This document shows positions 21,095 through 29,549 of a stretch of DNA of 37,806 bases, piece by piece; position 1 is the stretch's first letter; each line of letters starts with the position of its first letter. Source of the stretch: a virus; the IMG/VR virus record IMGVR_UViG_3300010970_000056, positions 1 to 37,806 of that record; one strand, given 5' to 3'. The position numbers and the translations under genes were made by a program. The notes beneath the pieces are model-generated. The model searched no databases. It saw only the letters and a program-made list of their open reading frames with translations, and was not told where the DNA came from.

Positions 21095-22303
21095 ATGAGT
21101 AACTCGATTTTAACCATTGACATGATTACGCGGAAGGCTCTCGAAATCCTTGAGAACAACCTCGTACTCACACGTAACGTAAACCGCCAGTACGACGACA
21201 GCTTTGCTGTTGAAGGCGCCAAGATTGGTTCGACTCTGCGTATCCGTTTGCCGGATCGCGCACTTGTAACTGACGGCGCAGCCCTTCAGGTACAGGACGA
21301 CAACGAGCAGTTCACAACTCTGACCGTTGCCAACCAGAAGCACATCGGCGTTAACTTCACGACTGCTGAATTGACCATGCAGTTGGATGACTTCGCAGAG
21401 CGCGTTCTCAAGCCACGTATCTCGCAGCTTGCTTCCAGCATCGACGCTGACGTTGCAAACGCGTATGCGTCCATCGGTAACTCGGTTGGCACGCCCGGCA
21501 CTACGCCAGCTACGTCGTTGGTTCTTTTGCAAGCGCAACAGAAACTGAACGAAAACGCTGCCGTGATGTCGCCACGTTATGCCACTGTCAACCCAGCCGC
21601 AAACGCTGGTTTGGTCGAAGGCATGAAGGGTCTCTTCAACCCAACTGACACTGTCAGCAAGCAGTTCAAGAACGGCATGATGGGTACTGGCGTACTTGGT
21701 TTCGACGAAATCAATATGTCGCAGTCCATCAAGCAGTTCACCACTGGTTCGCGTACTGCAACCGGCGGTTCGACTTCGGCTGCTGTCACGTCGGAAGGCG
21801 CGACCACCATCGCCATCACTGGCGCAGGTGCGGCTGCTACCGTCAAGGCTGGCGACGTGTTCACTGTAGCTGACTGCTTTGCTGTCAACCCACAGACCCG
21901 TGAAAGCACAGGTTCGTTGTTCCAGTTCGTTGCTGTTGCTGACGTCACACTCAGCGGCGCTGGCGCTGGTAACATCACTGTTGCACCTGTCTACTCGGCT
22001 GGTCACGCACTTGCCACTGTCAACACGCTGCCCGGTAACTCCAAGGCCGTCGTGTTCGTCGGCGCGGCTTCTACGCAATACGCGCAGAACCTCGTATACC
22101 ACAAGGACGCTATCACCTTCGCAACAGCCGACCTTCTGCTCCCACAGGGTGTAGATATGGCTTCGCGTCAGGTACATAACGGTATCTCGCTCCGCGTTGT
22201 TCGTCAGTACGACATCAACAACGACCGTATGCCTTGCCGTATTGACGTTCTGTATGGCTACAGCGCGATCCGTCCGCAGATGGCTTGCCGTCTCTGGGGT
22301 TAA
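21095..22303 (+). CDS. Major capsid (coat) protein, P22 type
   Basis: A 402-residue coat protein (P22 gp5 is 430). The N-terminus MSNSILTIDMITRKALEILE, then NNLVLTRNVNRQYDDSFAVE, and the IGSTLRIRLPDR segment are typical of the P22_CoatProtein family (HK97 fold). Residues about 220-310 are a Gly/Thr/Ala-rich insertion (AGDVFTVADCFAVNPQTRES) equivalent to the P22 I-domain. The C-terminus ending RPQMACRLWG is also characteristic. The gene has strong codon regularity and is followed at once by a UUCG terminator hairpin, as expected for a highly expressed gene. Confidence 0.94.
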   Translation: MSNSILTIDMITRKALEILENNLVLTRNVNRQYDDSFAVEGAKIGSTLRIRLPDRALVTDGAALQVQDDNEQFTTLTVANQKHIGVNFTTAELTMQLDDFAERVLKPRISQLASSIDADVANAYASIGNSVGTPGTTPATSLVLLQAQQKLNENAAVMSPRYATVNPAANAGLVEGMKGLFNPTDTVSKQFKNGMMGTGVLGFDEINMSQSIKQFTTGSRTATGGSTSAAVTSEGATTIAITGAGAAATVKAGDVFTVADCFAVNPQTRESTGSLFQFVAVADVTLSGAGAGNITVAPVYSAGHALATVNTLPGNSKAVVFVGAASTQYAQNLVYHKDAITFATADLLLPQGVDMASRQVHNGISLRVVRQYDINNDRMPCRIDVLYGYSAIRPQMACRLWG

Positions 22304-22312
22304 CCTGATACC

Positions 22313-22343
22313 GGCCCCCAGTTCGCTGGGGGCCAAACATTTT
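22313..22343 (+). terminator. Terminator after the coat gene (UUCG loop)
   Basis: A perfect 9-bp stem GGCCCCCAG/CTGGGGGCC (22313-22321 with 22326-22334) capped by TTCG, the exceptionally stable UUCG tetraloop. After AAACA comes only TTTT, so termination may be partial, and the hairpin may protect the capsid mRNA 3' end. Confidence 0.8.
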
Positions 22344-22357
22344 AAAGGATTTATATT

Positions 22358-22756
22358 ATGGCTATTCTACCTAATGGTGCCGGCGGCTATCAAGTCGGCG
22401 ACGGCAACCTCGGCGAAGTTACCTTTGGTACTTCAGGCATCCCTACCGCGTACACCGCACTTGCTACACTAACCACTGCCGACCTTGCTGGCGGTGCAGT
22501 TGTGTACACTTCGGGCAGCACGGCAGACCTTACGCTTCCTGCTGTTTCGGTTGTTAACGCCGATCTCAGCAGCGCCAAAGTCAACTCATCGTTTGAGTTT
22601 TCTTTGATTGCTACCAGCACTGGCGTTCCTACTATCGTCGTAGGCACCGGCTGGACGTTGGTCGGCGTTGGTCTCGGCGTTGCATCGCGCAGCGTACTGT
22701 TCCGCGCTGTTAAAACCGGCGCTGAAACGTACAACCTGTACCGTATCGCTGGCTAA
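22358..22756 (+). CDS. Hypothetical decoration/structural protein, 132 aa
   Basis: A Gly/Thr/Val-rich, low-charge, beta-type protein beginning MAILPNGAGGYQVGDGNLGE and ending TGAETYNLYRIAG. The final YNLYRIAG and the internal segment VVGTGWTLVGVG resemble small phage head-decoration or capsid-associated proteins that follow the coat gene. It sits alone between two terminator hairpins, with a good AAAGGATTTATATT ribosome site. A capsid-surface or head-fibre role is likely but inferred. Confidence 0.7.
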   Translation: MAILPNGAGGYQVGDGNLGEVTFGTSGIPTAYTALATLTTADLAGGAVVYTSGSTADLTLPAVSVVNADLSSAKVNSSFEFSLIATSTGVPTIVVGTGWTLVGVGLGVASRSVLFRAVKTGAETYNLYRIAG

Positions 22757-22763
22757 TAGGTTT

Positions 22764-22791
22764 GCCCCGGCTACGGTCGGGGCTTCCTTTT
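22764..22791 (+). terminator. Terminator with UACG loop
   Basis: An 8-bp stem with one G-U pair (22764-22771 with 22776-22783) closed by TACG (UNCG-type tetraloop), then TTCCTTTT. Second of three hairpins downstream of the coat gene. Confidence 0.82.
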
Positions 22792-22804
22792 CAGGAGAAA
22801 ACTA

Positions 22805-23218
22805 ATGGCTAATACAAAAGCTATCGGCGTTGCCTTCCTCGACCAAGATATTGTCGGCGCACAATATCTTTTGTCCGACGAGCAATTCGGCTACACCGCC
22901 GCAGCACAAGGTACAGTTACTCAGTTGACCAGCAAGTCAACAGCAGTCACGCTGAACAAGCCTGCCGGCGTAATCACGATGAACAACGCGTCGTTGAACA
23001 CGGCAACTAACGCTACGTTCACGCTGAACAACAGCTTCATTTCTGCAAATGACACTGTTATTCTGACTATCTCTGGTGGTCAAGCGACCCCCGGATCATA
23101 CAACGTGTTTGCTAACTCGTTGACTGCTGGCGCTGTCAGCATCACGCTACGCAACATTTCTGGCGGTTCGCTGTCAGAAGCGATTGTGATTAACTTCGCA
23201 ATCATCCACTGCGTTTAA
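22805..23218 (+). CDS. Hypothetical head-associated protein, 137 aa
   Basis: Reads MANTKAIGVAFLDQDIVGAQ through VINFAIIHCV. The segment SKSTAVTLNKPAGVITMNNA, with following ATFTLNNSFISANDTVILTI, is a conserved beta-structure common in phage virion proteins. It is frequently found near the coat gene or as a C-terminal module of fibres. AGGAGAAAACTA precedes ATG 22805. It stands between two terminators, so it is expressed as its own short unit or by readthrough. Decoration or head-fibre role likely. Confidence 0.72.
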   Translation: MANTKAIGVAFLDQDIVGAQYLLSDEQFGYTAAAQGTVTQLTSKSTAVTLNKPAGVITMNNASLNTATNATFTLNNSFISANDTVILTISGGQATPGSYNVFANSLTAGAVSITLRNISGGSLSEAIVINFAIIHCV

Positions 23219-23225
23219 CTAATTT

Positions 23226-23251
23226 GGACGGCTTTCGGGCCGTCCATTTTT
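23226..23251 (+). terminator. Third terminator downstream of the coat gene
   Basis: A perfect 7-bp stem GGACGGC/GCCGTCC (23226-23232 with 23239-23245), loop TTTCGG, then ATTTTT. Canonical intrinsic terminator shape; it separates the capsid group from the head-completion and tail genes. Confidence 0.88.
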
Positions 23252-23261
23252 AAGGGTTTTT

Positions 23262-23438
23262 ATGTCTGTCATCTATCTTGTTCACGACGTCCACGGAGCA
23301 AAAGTCGCTATTTCGGAAGAAGAAGCGATTTATGATGAAGATTTTGGCTGGACACGCTATAATCCTGACGCGCCTGTGAAGGTGTCAGTTAACGAAATGC
23401 CAGCGGCCAACCGCCGCCGCACAACGCAGGAAGTCTAA
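23262..23438 (+). CDS. Small hypothetical protein, 58 aa
   Basis: Reads MSVIYLVHDVHGAKVAISEE and ends ANRRRTTQEV. ATG 23262 is preceded by TAAGGGTTTTT, which doubles as a ribosome site and the end of the preceding terminator. An aromatic and charged small protein (FGWTRYNPD) with a basic tail. It lies between the capsid group and the gp4-like gene. Similar 50-70 residue proteins occur there in related genomes, with no function assigned. Confidence 0.7.
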   Translation: MSVIYLVHDVHGAKVAISEEEAIYDEDFGWTRYNPDAPVKVSVNEMPAANRRRTTQEV

Positions 23439-23441
23439 CCA

Positions 23442-24152
23442 ATGGATACGGCTGGGGACATAATCAACGGATCGCTTAGGCTGCTAGGCGTTCTGGCAGA
23501 AGGCGAAGTTCCATCGGCTGAGACGTCGCAAGACGCACTGCGCGCCATGAACCAGATGATTGATAGCTGGAACACAGAGCGCCTGTCCGTCTTTTCGACA
23601 CAAGACCAAGTATTCACATGGCCTGCGGGCCAGCTTTCGCGCACGATGGGACCAACCGGCGACTTCATCGGCAACCGTCCTGTACTGCTCGACGACAGCA
23701 CCTATTTTAAAGACCCCGGCACTGGCGTCAGCTACGGCATTAAATTCATTAACCAGCAGCAGTATAACGGTATTGCGGTCAAGACCGTGACGTCCACCTA
23801 CCCGCAGGTTATCTTCGTCAACATGACGTTCCCTGACATTGAAATGTACATCTACCCGCGGCCCACCCGCGATCTGGAATGGCATTTCATTTCGGTTGAA
23901 GAACTGTCCCAGCCAGCAACGCTGGCGACCGTACTGTATTTCCCGCCCGGCTATTTGCGTGCGTTCCGCTATAACTTGGCGTGCGAAATGGCACCTGAGT
24001 TTGGCGTCGAGCCGTCGTCGCAAGTCCGCCGTCTGGCGATGGCGTCGAAGCGTAATATCAAGCGCATCAACAACCCTGAAGACATCATGTCGGTGCCGTA
24101 TAGCCTTATCGCTTCACGTCAGCGGTTCAACATCTACGCAGGCAACTACTAA
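23442..24152 (+). CDS. Head-completion / tail accessory factor, P22 gp4-like
   Basis: A 236-residue protein beginning MDTAGDIINGSLRLLGVLAE, with AMNQMIDSWNTERLSVF (residues about 37-53). This is the helical signature of the P22 gp4 family, which binds below the portal to close the filled head and start tail assembly. P22 gp4 is 166 residues; this is longer, with an inserted beta region (about 70-150) and a C-terminal helical segment RNIKRINNPEDIMSVPYSLI. It is followed without a gap by the gp10-like gene, the same order as in P22. Confidence 0.88.
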   Translation: MDTAGDIINGSLRLLGVLAEGEVPSAETSQDALRAMNQMIDSWNTERLSVFSTQDQVFTWPAGQLSRTMGPTGDFIGNRPVLLDDSTYFKDPGTGVSYGIKFINQQQYNGIAVKTVTSTYPQVIFVNMTFPDIEMYIYPRPTRDLEWHFISVEELSQPATLATVLYFPPGYLRAFRYNLACEMAPEFGVEPSSQVRRLAMASKRNIKRINNPEDIMSVPYSLIASRQRFNIYAGNY

Positions 24153-25582
24153 TGAAGACGCCGATCCTTGGGTCGGCGTATGTCGCTAGAAGCGTCAACG
24201 CCGCCGACAACCGAATGGTCAACCTCTTCCCTGAGATTGTCCCTGAGGGCGGCAAGGAGCCAGCGTTCCTTCAGCGTGCGCCGGGGCTGACTGCACTGGC
24301 GACTGTCGGCGTTGGTCCTATCCGCGGGCTGTGGACGTATGGCGGCTACGGCTACGCTGTGTCAGGCTCGACGCTGTACCAGATCGACAGTAGCTGGAAC
24401 GCTACTGCTAAAGGCACTGTGGGCGGCTCTGGCCCTGTCAGCATGGCTGACAACGGCACGCAGCTATTCGTTGCTGCTAACCCATTGGGTTACATCTACA
24501 ACGCCAACACCGACGTGTTCCAACAGATCACCGACCCTGACTTCCCCGGCGCTGGTACGGTCGGTTACATCGACGGCTATTTCACGTTCAACGAACCCAG
24601 CACGCAGAAGATTTGGGTTACGCAACTGCTCGACGGCCTGTCCGTTGACCCGCTGGAGTTTTCCAGCGCCGAAGGCAATCCAGACAACGTCGTCGCTATC
24701 TTTGTGGACCACCGCGAAGTCTGGGTGTTTGGCTCCAACTCGACCGAAGTCTGGTATGACGCTGGGCTGCTCGACTTTCCGCTAGCCCGTATCCAAGGCG
24801 CGTTCAACGAACTGGGCTGCGCTGCCCCGTACAGCGTCGCCAAGATGGATAACCAAGTCTACTGGCTGGGTAAGGACGCGCGCGGTCAGGGTATCGTCTA
24901 CAAGGCCGCTGGCTACATCGGGCAGCGCGTGTCTACGCACGCTATCGAATGGCAGATGCAAGAGTATGCCGACATCTCAGACGCCACCGGCTACACGTAC
25001 CAGCAGGACGGCCACAGCTTCTACGTCCTGAACTTCCCCAGCGCCGACACCACATGGGTGTACGATGTCGCCACTGGCGCATGGCATGAGCGTGCGTCGT
25101 TTGCCGCTGGTGATTTTAATCGTCACCGCGCCGACAACCAGATGTTCTTCAACAACACCACTGTTGTTGGCGACTACCAGAACGGCAAGATTTACGAGTT
25201 TGACCTGAACGTGTACGCTGACGACGGCCAACCGCAGAAATGGTTGCGGTCGTGGCGCGCGCTGCCGACAGGCGCTAACAACCTCGCGCGTACTATCCAG
25301 CACTCCATGCAGCTTGACTGCGAGACAGGCGTGGGCCTGAACACCGGCCAAGGCAGCGACCCGCAAGTCATGCTGCGCTGGTCGGATGACGGCGGCCATA
25401 CATGGTCCAGCGAACACTGGAAGTCGATGGGGGCTATCGGTAAGTTTGGCAAGCGGACTATCTGGCGCCGCCTTGGTGCGACAATGAAGATACGTGACCG
25501 CGTCTACGAAGTGTCTGGCACAGACCCTGTACGGATTTACGTCATGGGTGCTGAACTGCTACTGAGCGGGACGAACGCCTGA
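24152..25582 (+). CDS. Packaged-DNA stabilisation / tail hub protein, P22 gp10-like
   Basis: A 476-residue beta-propeller-type protein (P22 gp10 has 472). Opening MKTPILGSAYVARSVNAADN then RMVNLFPEIVPEGGKEPAFL matches the gp10-like family. Repeated aromatic-rich blades include LWTYGGYGYAVSGSTLYQID and VWVFGSNSTEVWYDAG. A C-terminal region CETGVGLNTGQGSDPQVMLR leads to WSDDGGHTWSSEHWKSMG, typical of the family. It forms the hexameric hub between gp4 and the tailspikes or needle. Start overlaps the gp4-like gene by one base, so translation is coupled. Confidence 0.9.
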   Translation: MKTPILGSAYVARSVNAADNRMVNLFPEIVPEGGKEPAFLQRAPGLTALATVGVGPIRGLWTYGGYGYAVSGSTLYQIDSSWNATAKGTVGGSGPVSMADNGTQLFVAANPLGYIYNANTDVFQQITDPDFPGAGTVGYIDGYFTFNEPSTQKIWVTQLLDGLSVDPLEFSSAEGNPDNVVAIFVDHREVWVFGSNSTEVWYDAGLLDFPLARIQGAFNELGCAAPYSVAKMDNQVYWLGKDARGQGIVYKAAGYIGQRVSTHAIEWQMQEYADISDATGYTYQQDGHSFYVLNFPSADTTWVYDVATGAWHERASFAAGDFNRHRADNQMFFNNTTVVGDYQNGKIYEFDLNVYADDGQPQKWLRSWRALPTGANNLARTIQHSMQLDCETGVGLNTGQGSDPQVMLRWSDDGGHTWSSEHWKSMGAIGKFGKRTIWRRLGATMKIRDRVYEVSGTDPVRIYVMGAELLLSGTNA

Positions 25583-26229
25583 TGGCGCTGGCGCCCATCA
25601 ACCCTACCCAGATAACGCCGCCGCGTGTCAATCTGATTGACGAACGGTCGGGCGCCATTAGCCGTGAGTGGTACAGGTTCTTCCTGTCGCTACTAACCGC
25701 GACGCAGGCCAACCAACAAGAAGTCGAGTTAGCCCCAGACGCTGCATCGCTGTTGGCGTCCTACGATGCCATGCTGGCAACGCTGACGCAGACCACAGAG
25801 ACGCAGCCAGACTGCTGCGCGACAGGTCAAGCTGTCCTGCAAAGCGAGATACAGGCGCTGTCATTGGCACCGCCGCCGCTAGACGAACTGGCGATACGGG
25901 CGCTGAATCCTGCGTCCACCGCGCCTGTCACCAAGACGGCTGACTTCACGGTCGCGTACAATGAGACGTGGCTCATCAACAACAAGTCAGGATCGACTTG
26001 CGTCGTCACGCTGCCAGACGCTGCGACCAACAGCGGGCGGTATTTGACGTTCCAGAACAACCAAGACCAGAACCTTGACTCCGCATCCAGCAACGTCGTG
26101 CCGCAAGGCGGCGGCGCAGCCGGAACGTCGATTTTGATTAACGTGTCTGGCAACTGGGCAACCCTAGTGTCAAACGGTACAAATTGGGTTATTATGCAAG
26201 CCGCTTCGTTTAACAATTTGCTGTATTAA
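25582..26229 (+). CDS. Tail-associated protein, 215 aa
   Basis: Starts MALAPINPTQITPPRVNLID; PPRVNLIDERSGAISREWYR is a conserved opening of a phage protein found just after the gp10-like gene. It often carries the line (I/V)SREWYRFFLSL. A Gln/Asp-rich linker (about 50-110) and a C-terminal beta domain (TWLINNKSGSTCVVTLPDAA and NNQDQNLDSASS) follow. It occupies the place of the P22 tail needle but does not resemble gp26. Probably a tail tip or plug component. Start overlaps the previous gene as TGATG. Confidence 0.72.
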   Translation: MALAPINPTQITPPRVNLIDERSGAISREWYRFFLSLLTATQANQQEVELAPDAASLLASYDAMLATLTQTTETQPDCCATGQAVLQSEIQALSLAPPPLDELAIRALNPASTAPVTKTADFTVAYNETWLINNKSGSTCVVTLPDAATNSGRYLTFQNNQDQNLDSASSNVVPQGGGAAGTSILINVSGNWATLVSNGTNWVIMQAASFNNLLY

Positions 26230-26239
26230 GGAACCAGAT

Positions 26240-26575
26240 ATGGCCGTATCCATTAGTAACATCATCCCCGCCAAGACAGCGGAAGCAACTCAGGTGACGC
26301 AGTACACGTCGAACGGCGTGCAGACGATCATCGACAAGTTTACCGCGACGAATTACAGCACAACCGCTGCAACGATCAGCGTCAACCTAATTACGGCTGC
26401 GGGCAGCGCAGGCAACGACAACTTGATCGTCAAGTCGAAAACGCTTCAGGCCAGCGAGACGTATACGTTTCCTGAACTGGTCGGTCATGTGCTGCCCAAC
26501 AATGGCTTCATCAGCACAATCGCTGGCACGGCGTCGGCGATCAACATCCGCGCGTCAGGCCGTCTGGTTAGCTAA
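26240..26575 (+). CDS. Hypothetical tail/structural protein, 111 aa
   Basis: Reads MAVSISNIIPAKTAEATQVT and ends NIRASGRLVS. The Ala/Thr/Ser/Ile-rich beta pattern with TFPELVGHVLPNNGFISTIA and SAINIRASGRLVS is a small module seen in phage tail regions. AAGGAACCAGAT before ATG 26240 is a plausible ribosome site. It is joined by TAATG to the following acetyltransferase gene. Role unknown; likely a small virion component. Confidence 0.68.
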   Translation: MAVSISNIIPAKTAEATQVTQYTSNGVQTIIDKFTATNYSTTAATISVNLITAAGSAGNDNLIVKSKTLQASETYTFPELVGHVLPNNGFISTIAGTASAINIRASGRLVS

Positions 26576-27039
26576 TGGCGGTTATAGTCCGCCCCGCTAC
26601 CGTCGATGACATACCATGCTACATGGACTTGGCGGCAGCGTTTGTGGCGACAACACCTGTCAATCATCTGATCCCGTTTGACCGCGAATGCACCGCTGCG
26701 TTCGTCGAAGGCGCGCTAGACAACGAAGACATGATTGTTTTGGTGGCTGAAGATGCAGGCGAACTGATCGGCATTACCGCCGCTATTGCGTACCCTATGT
26801 ACTTCAACCCTGCAAAACTAGTGGCGCAGGAGTTGTGGTGGTATATTAAACCAGACGCACGAGGTGGAACAGCATCAAAATTGCTGTTTCAAGAAATAGA
26901 AAAATGGGGTATGAGTAAGCAAGCGGCAGCTATGTTTATGGTCGCGCTAGACAACGACCGCGTTGACACTATGGTAAAACTGTACGGGCGTTTAGGTTAT
27001 ACACCTACGGAACGCGCGTTTGTAAAGGGATTAAACTGA
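26575..27039 (+). CDS. GNAT-family N-acetyltransferase
   Basis: A 154-residue enzyme. Opening VIVRPATVDDIPCYMDLAAA is the usual N-terminal strand-helix of GNAT proteins. The central ELWWYIKPDARGGTASKLL (about 86-104) holds the acetyl-CoA-binding motif A (R-G-G-T-A with basic residues). The C-terminus KLYGRLGYTPTERAFVKGLN is the standard motif B with the LYGRLGY signature. It would transfer acetyl from acetyl-CoA to an amine. Phages carry such genes in the structural block, where the substrate is unknown. Coupled to both neighbours (TAATG and TGATG). Enzyme family is firm; substrate is not. Confidence 0.88.
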   Translation: MAVIVRPATVDDIPCYMDLAAAFVATTPVNHLIPFDRECTAAFVEGALDNEDMIVLVAEDAGELIGITAAIAYPMYFNPAKLVAQELWWYIKPDARGGTASKLLFQEIEKWGMSKQAAAMFMVALDNDRVDTMVKLYGRLGYTPTERAFVKGLN

Positions 27040-27842
27040 TGGCAATTACCACAGGTCTAGCAATCGCCGCAGGTGTTTCCGCTGCCGCATCACTAGCTGG
27101 CGGCGCGATGGCTAGTAGCGCCGCTAAAAAAGCCGCTAAGACGCAAGAGCAGGCAGCTAAAGACGCGACCGCTGCACAGCAGCGTATGTTCGAAGAACAA
27201 AAGGCTTTGCAAGAGCCGTTTCGCCAAGGCGGCCTAACTGCACAGCAAGAGATTATGCAGTTGTTGGGTATCGGTGGCGACAAGACCGCCGCTGGTTACG
27301 GCAGCCTTGGCAAAGCCTTTGGTCAAACTGATTTTGAGCAAGACCCCGGATATGCGTTCCGTCAATCGGAAGGCATGAAGGCGCTAGAGCGGTCGGCAGC
27401 AGCGCGCGGCAATCTGCTGTCTGGCTCCACCTTGAAGGGTGTGCAGCGTTTCGGGCAAGACCTAGCCAGCCAAGAATATCAGAACGCATTCAATCGCTAT
27501 CAGACAGAGCGCGCAGCCAAGCTAAACCCGCTGCAATCGCTGATGGGTTCAGGTCAGTCGGCGGCTAACGTGGTGACCGGCGCCGCTGGACAGATGGGCC
27601 AGAACGAAGCATCAAACATTTATAACGCAGGGCAAGCCCGCGCGTCTGGGTACATCGGCTCGACTAACGCGCTGACAAACGCGTTGGGCCAGATCGGCTC
27701 TATTGCTTCTAGTCTACCTGAGCAGAACGCAATGATTAACTATTACAACCGCACCCCAGCCGGCGGCGGCGGCGCTGGTCCCGGCGGTACTTTTGAACCG
27801 GGCTTTGGCGTCCGTAAACCAAAAACAGTGTGGGGATATTAA
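27039..27842 (+). CDS. Ejection-type DNA transfer protein, 267 aa
   Basis: The opening hydrophobic Ala/Gly segment (residues about 2-33) could insert into a membrane. An Ala/Gln/Lys coiled-coil stretch (AAKTQEQAAKDATAAQQRMF) follows, then QEPFRQGGLTAQQEIMQLLG and FEQDPGYAFRQSEGMKALER. The last two pieces are recurrent in a conserved podovirus family placed after the tail hub and treated as virion internal or ejection proteins. The Gly-rich C-terminus is likely flexible. Position matches the P22 gp7/gp20/gp16 block. Function inferred by family and position. Confidence 0.8.
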   Translation: MAITTGLAIAAGVSAAASLAGGAMASSAAKKAAKTQEQAAKDATAAQQRMFEEQKALQEPFRQGGLTAQQEIMQLLGIGGDKTAAGYGSLGKAFGQTDFEQDPGYAFRQSEGMKALERSAAARGNLLSGSTLKGVQRFGQDLASQEYQNAFNRYQTERAAKLNPLQSLMGSGQSAANVVTGAAGQMGQNEASNIYNAGQARASGYIGSTNALTNALGQIGSIASSLPEQNAMINYYNRTPAGGGGAGPGGTFEPGFGVRKPKTVWGY

Positions 27843-27845
27843 GAT

Positions 27846-29549
27846 ATGCCAAACCAGATGATAGCCCTTCAGGCACGCAACCCACAGCTTCCTGATCCAC
27901 AACAGCGCACGGCGCGGTTGGCGAACATGATGAACGCAGCGCGGCAGGCAGAAGCGGCGCAGCTTCAGGGCCAACGCACACGTCAAGAAATGGATTACGC
28001 GGAAGCGGCTGAAGGGCGGGCGGTGCAAACGCAGGCTTCCGCGCAGAAAAAAGCAGAGTTAGAATATGTAGGTTTGGCAACGGAACAATTTAGGCAAGAC
28101 GTAGCGAAACTAAAGGAAGGCGACGTCGCTGGCGCTGAAGCCTTGCGCGCGGATATCGTAGCTAAAATTCCCTCATGGAATAACTACATACGTCCAGCGT
28201 CTGAATGGACACCTGAATACACAGCGCAGTTAATGTCGAAAGCCAGTGAGATAGTTGCTCAGACATATCCCGACGCTAAATCTGTTATTGAGTATGCCGC
28301 TAAAGGCGGCGTGGACGCCCAAGGCCGGCCTGTGCCAGAAGGCACACCTATACAGGTTGTTACTGGCCGTAGGCCCAGCACAATGCCGATACCGGCTGCG
28401 GGTGGCGCGGCTACACCAGCGCCGACTGCACCGCAGGCGGCGCCAGCAGGCCCAGCGCCAGTAGGTGAGTTTGGCGAAACCAGAGTTGTTGACCCAGAGT
28501 CCATACCTCTTACGCCGTATCAGCAAGAGCATATCCGCGAAATGCAGTCTGGCTTGGGGACGTCGCAGCCAGCGTCCTTCTCGCCGGGTGCAAGCGCAGG
28601 ACAGATGACACCTGAAATGGCGCAGCAAGTTGTAGACACTGCGGTTAAGACGGGCATGATGGCGCAGGCAGACTTCGATCAGCTTATGGCGATGGCGCCA
28701 GAGCAGAACAAGCAGCCGTTCATGGACATGATTAAGTCCAACAACATTACGCTGCGCCCCGGCAACATGGGCCAGCAGTCGCAGACTGCTGTTAATTTAG
28801 GCGATAGACCGCAAGCAGAATTTGCTGTTAATCGTAATCAGCCGATGGAGCGGACGTTGGCGCAATACCAGCCGGTTATGAAACGCGACCCTAATGTGTC
28901 ACCGCTGCCCGGCTCGTCTCAGGTGCCTATTGAACGCGTCCGCGCAGAAGGTCTTGCTGGGCGCGAGTCTCCCGCAGAAGCAGCAGCTAAAGCCCGCGCT
29001 GTCGCGGGCGCAAACGCGGAAGCCGAAACCGCCAAGAAGGCTGCGGAAAAATTGCCGGGGCGTAAACAAGTAAGCACGTTAATTAAAAAAGTCCGCGCAG
29101 CTTATGAGGCGCTGGATAAAGCTGAAGCTATTCCCTCAGAAAATCGCGGTGGTTTTGCAAACGCAATGGACTATTTTGCGTCTTCAAGCCTTGGGCGCGA
29201 AGCGCAAAAAATGGTTGGTACAAAAACATCAAAGTATCTATCTGAAATTATCAACTCACGTAAGCTGTTGGCGACCGCCATTAAAAACGCGACAGGTATG
29301 TCCGCGCAAGAGATGAACTCGAACGTAGAACTTCAGTTGACATTGGATGCGCTGACCGATCCTACGCAGGGAATTGAAGCGGCGCGCACCACTCTTAATA
29401 CACTAGAAGAACTGTACGGTGTGCCAGCCAGCGCGCCCGCCGCCCGCAAAACGCCTACCCTTCCAACTTTAACGCCCGCGCAAGTACGCGCCAACCCTAA
29501 GATTAAGCGTTGGAAAACCACCGACGGAAGGGTCATGACGCGGCCATGA
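27846..29549 (+). CDS. Putative internal virion/ejection protein, 567 aa
   Basis: Helical and low-complexity: the N-terminal 90 residues are Ala/Gln/Arg-rich (NAARQAEAAQLQGQRTRQEM), then come an Ala/Pro-rich linker (about 180-205) and further helical stretches, with a Pro-rich tail (LPTLTPAQVRANPKIKRW). No enzyme motif recognised. It is the second of three ejection-block genes and overlaps the third as ATGA. Large helical proteins in this place typically pass into the cell with the DNA. Role inferred. Confidence 0.72.
   Translation: MPNQMIALQARNPQLPDPQQRTARLANMMNAARQAEAAQLQGQRTRQEMDYAEAAEGRAVQTQASAQKKAELEYVGLATEQFRQDVAKLKEGDVAGAEALRADIVAKIPSWNNYIRPASEWTPEYTAQLMSKASEIVAQTYPDAKSVIEYAAKGGVDAQGRPVPEGTPIQVVTGRRPSTMPIPAAGGAATPAPTAPQAAPAGPAPVGEFGETRVVDPESIPLTPYQQEHIREMQSGLGTSQPASFSPGASAGQMTPEMAQQVVDTAVKTGMMAQADFDQLMAMAPEQNKQPFMDMIKSNNITLRPGNMGQQSQTAVNLGDRPQAEFAVNRNQPMERTLAQYQPVMKRDPNVSPLPGSSQVPIERVRAEGLAGRESPAEAAAKARAVAGANAEAETAKKAAEKLPGRKQVSTLIKKVRAAYEALDKAEAIPSENRGGFANAMDYFASSSLGREAQKMVGTKTSKYLSEIINSRKLLATAIKNATGMSAQEMNSNVELQLTLDALTDPTQGIEAARTTLNTLEELYGVPASAPAARKTPTLPTLTPAQVRANPKIKRWKTTDGRVMTRP

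Noticed and set aside
21110-22336. 408-codon open frame antisense to the coat gene
   Set aside because: Long only because of coat codon usage; product is Ser/Arg/Val-rich with no recognisable domain, and it runs opposite to the strongest gene in the window.
29510-29545. Upstream TTG start for the third ejection protein
   Set aside because: The ATG at 29546 makes the usual ATGA coupling and begins at the DPYA repeats; the extra residues have no support.
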